Below are positions 14,842 to 16,795 of a stretch of DNA of 16,795 nt, in pieces. Position numbers and translations under genes: made by a program. The DNA is taken from positions 1-16,795 of the forward strand of contig CAJUKA010000088.1 in NCBI GenBank assembly GCA_910586585.1, written 5' to 3'. This DNA is from an uncultured Lachnospiraceae bacterium (GTDB taxonomy: Bacteria > Bacillota > Clostridia > Lachnospirales > Lachnospiraceae). The notes below the pieces were generated by a model. That model was not told the DNA's origin and searched no databases. It saw nothing but the letters and a program-made list of their open reading frames with translations. Position 1 is the first letter of the stretch. Each line of letters begins with the position of its first letter.

Positions 14842-15450
14842 CTACATCTTTTGGTCAAAGCCGTTTCTTTTCATCATATTACCAGCAATCACTATACCCG
14901 AATCATATCGCAGCTTTATATTTTTATCTAGCTGCAGCTTTTCTAATGTTTTATCCTCCTGCCTTTTTTCTTCTGCCTTCTTTTCCTCTTCTTTCTTTTC
15001 TTCTCTGATCTTCTTAATTCGTTCCTGCAATTCTTCTCTTGTTTTTTCTGTTCCCGGATCAGCTTCAAACCGACCAGCCATTTCTGTAGTTATATCATCG
15101 TATCCATTGATACTGATATTGCAGCTTAATATCTTACTACCATTTGCTGCCGCTGCCGATTTGAAATTATCAGCTACGTTAGGTATCAAAGCCAGATTGT
15201 ATTCCAACCATTCTGATGTCTTTTCATCTCCTAATGCCTTCGACAAAAGTGAACTGTTTATCTCCACAGAATACTCAGTGCTTTTCAAGCACTTATATTT
15301 TTCTGTCAGATAATTACTATACTCACGCGTATTGCTGTACGTTTTTTCTGCCGTCTGCTGTTCTGTTGCATTTTCAGAACTGTCCTTTGGTTTTGTCTGA
15401 GTGTAGTAATTTGCATACGTTGTATACTGACTTACTCCTGCTATCGCCAT
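14842..15450 (-). CDS. DUF6033-like protein
   Basis: This 202-residue protein starts MAIAGVSQYTTYANYY, a serine/tyrosine-rich head typical of DUF6033 proteins, followed by NYLTEKYKCL (46-55), SVEINSSLL (61-69), EWLEYNLALIPN (80-91) and ILSCNISINGYDDIT (107-121). A long lysine/glutamate coiled coil (134-170) follows and the protein ends NMMKRNGFDQKM. The family's role is unknown to me. GGGAGG eight bases before the ATG fixes the start. Its end is 13 bp from the next start, so both are cotranslated from one message. Its closing N-G-F-D-Q recalls N-S-F-D-Q in the two DUF4885-like copies. Confidence 0.8.
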   Translation of the reverse strand: MAIAGVSQYTTYANYYTQTKPKDSSENATEQQTAEKTYSNTREYSNYLTEKYKCLKSTEYSVEINSSLLSKALGDEKTSEWLEYNLALIPNVADNFKSAAAANGSKILSCNISINGYDDITTEMAGRFEADPGTEKTREELQERIKKIREEKKEEEKKAEEKRQEDKTLEKLQLDKNIKLRYDSGIVIAGNMMKRNGFDQKM

Positions 15451-15513
15451 AATCTTACCTCCCTGCCTTCACCTTTTTATACGCTCTTATTAAATCCCAA
15501 CAATAAAACACTG

Positions 15514-16413
15514 TTATTGCACCATTAAATTAACGAATCCCTTATCAAACAAACTACTATCCGAATACATAGGATTATTCTTTTTATGATACCGTTCTAT
15601 ATATTGCTGCAGTTTTGTCTTTACTTTGGATTTATTGGATGTTTCAGAATAATATTCTCTTAACAAATCCCTTATATCCTCTTTTTCCCGCTTGTAAAAA
15701 CTCCGTTGACTGGAAAGCAGCTCATCCTTATTTCTAAGGAGTTGCGTACTTTTTCCAATATCTTCATACATATAGTTTGGCGTCATCCGCTCCATAATAT
15801 TATTTCTGGATTCCTCATTAAAGCGGACATATTCATTAATTAACTGTCCAAAATCCGAACGCAGGCTTTGGGGAACAATCGTGTTCTTTACATTTTCCAA
15901 TGCAAACCTGCTGGCTTCAAGTAATGCAACTGACTCAAATGATGTCCCACGATAGCCAGACATTGCATTAAACTGATCCATTGCCATCGTAGCATTTTTT
16001 ACTGCTTCCTGAATCCTTGCATAAGTTTCTTCTGAAAATTCACTCACATTTTCTTTCATCCACCTGTCGAACACTTTATACTGGCATTCTGAATTGTCTT
16101 GAAACAAGTTTTTGCCTCCAAAACCTGACGATGCACATAATTCCATTTTGAACGGATCATCTACCCTGTACATATCAAGTGATTTGGAACTTGAAAACTG
16201 TTCCATAAAATGATGCATAAGTGCTTCCAATTTTTAATCCAGAGACGCATTTTCATTCTGCTGCCTGACAGCCTCATCACTTATTTCCACACTGTCCAGT
16301 TGTTCTTTGCTTGACGTCTCTGACACTACGTCATTTGACTTCAAACGATTCTCCCTGTGTACTGCGAAACGATTTTGCATTGAAGCAGAAATCTCATAAT
16401 TTATCTCAGACAT
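15514..16413 (-). pseudogene. Tail-array gene interrupted by an in-frame TAA
   Basis: Reading from the ATG at 16413 (AGGGGG ribosome site upstream) gives 59 residues (MSEINYEISASMQNRFAVHR … QQNENASLD), a TAA at 16236-16234, and then, in the same frame, 238 more codons (KLEALMHHFMEQF … ) to the TAA at 15514. A single C-to-T change of a CAA (Gln) codon would explain the stop (…SLD-Q-KLEAL…). The downstream part could only start at TTG 16230 or an ATG three codons later, with no ribosome site. The N-part carries DSVEISD, as in the gene at 12960-13757; the C-part is helical and ends NNPMYSDSSLFDKGFVNLMVQ. Restored length would be 298 residues. Function unknown. Confidence 0.7.
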
Positions 16414-16500
16414 TTTTCTTTCCCCCTCTAATTTTATAGAATTATGATGAAACGATGTTGATGAAACATAGTAACTATACAGCTATATTGCTTGCACTTG

Positions 16501-16795
16501 TCAGACTGTCTGATCAAAGCTGTTGTGCATAATGTCTTCATTCGGAAGATCCTGCAACATTCCGTCCTTATAGCCAATACTCAGATTCAAGTCCGGAATA
16601 CGGTAAAATCCCTCTGCCAGAAGTTTTTTGATATTTTCCTCAAAAACGTTATAGGCAGTCCCTTTAAACTGAGCAGGTACTGCATCGGAAGTCTTTAATG
16701 CCTCCCTGTATACATCCAGAATATTTTCACCCCTGCCATTCACAAGTCCGGCTTCCGTCTGCCGGTATTGCCGTGGATCTTGTCCTGTCACGCTC
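16501..16795 (-). CDS. DUF4885-like protein, array copy 2 (5' end beyond the window)
   Basis: The C-terminal 97 residues of a second copy of the 329-residue protein are visible; the start lies past the right edge. Compared with copy 1 the protein differs at only three positions before the end (D to G, I to V, R to S) and in the final two residues (DQTV instead of DQMA). It ends with TGA. An 87-bp spacer separates it from the interrupted gene that follows. It is the first visible member of the leftward array. Confidence 0.85.
   Translation of the reverse strand, partial: SVTGQDPRQYRQTEAGLVNGRGENILDVYREALKTSDAVPAQFKGTAYNVFEENIKKLLAEGFYRIPDLNLSIGYKDGMLQDLPNEDIMHNSFDQTV
16514..16795. repeat. 282-bp repeat, copy 2
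   Basis: Partner of 13852-14133. The homology starts a few codons before the stop codons and runs to the window edge. The sequences downstream of the two stops are not alike, so the duplication border is at or very near the gene end. Confidence 0.9.

Noticed and set aside
14829..14858. Earlier ATG for the 329-residue gene
   Set aside because: It lies within the end of the previous gene with no ribosome site, while the ATG at 14828 follows AAAAGGGGGG.
14753..15313. A 186-codon plus-strand frame rich in serine and phenylalanine
   Set aside because: It is the shadow of the lysine/glutamate-rich coiled coil of the DUF6033-like gene, which has a proper ribosome site and family features.

Overview
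The window looks like a chromosomal piece of a Gram-positive Clostridia, most likely Lachnospiraceae. The basis is moderate GC, A/G-rich Shine-Dalgarno sites (GGAGG-type) before nearly every gene, a Bce-type peptide-sensing module, and gene families (DUF6033-like, DUF6630-like, Imm33-like) that I associate with gut Lachnospiraceae. This placement is by family resemblance, not by a marker gene.

Layout. (1) 123-4903, minus strand: a Bce-type antimicrobial-peptide detoxification module, transcribed response regulator -> sensor kinase -> ABC ATPase -> large FtsX-like permease. The two halves are separated by a 161-bp MITE-like hairpin element (3039-3199) that stops one base from a near-perfect BceR-type operator (3024-3037). 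(2) 5019-5747, minus: a protein with zinc-finger-like ends and a pRiA4b ORF-3-like core. (3) 6006-7170, plus: a two-gene unit with its own promoter; the first protein ends in an Imm33/DUF2185-like immunity domain. The second gene's 3' end reads through the antisense of a truncated membrane-protein gene (7105-7278, minus), which marks a recombination scar. (4) 7279-7955: about 680 bp of repeats and palindromes, ending in a promoter whose -10 box sits inside a perfect 10-bp dyad. (5) 7956-8474, plus: a DUF6630-like protein. (6) 12642-8480, minus: a likely operon of a small unknown protein, a GNAT acetyltransferase, a lipoprotein, a heptad-repeat coiled-coil peptide and a 578-residue helical-repeat-like protein. 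(7) 16795-12960, minus: an array of odd tyrosine/asparagine-rich proteins, ending at a 12-bp-stem terminator.

The last array is the most interesting part. It contains two copies of one gene family (13839-14828 and the partial copy at the right edge, about 95% identical over 282 bp), a DUF6033-like protein, and two genes interrupted by in-frame TAA codons with apparently good coding sequence on both sides of the stop. Otherwise unrelated members share related C-terminal tails (N-x-F-D-Q near the end, or the longer NNPMYSDSSLFDKGFV tail). The pattern fits a family of modular, tail-tagged proteins that duplicates and recombines. Their function is not known to me.

Working together: the Bce module should sense and remove cell-wall-active peptides. 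The middle of the window is a patchwork of immunity-like orphans, remnants and repeats, typical of an accessory region with high turnover.
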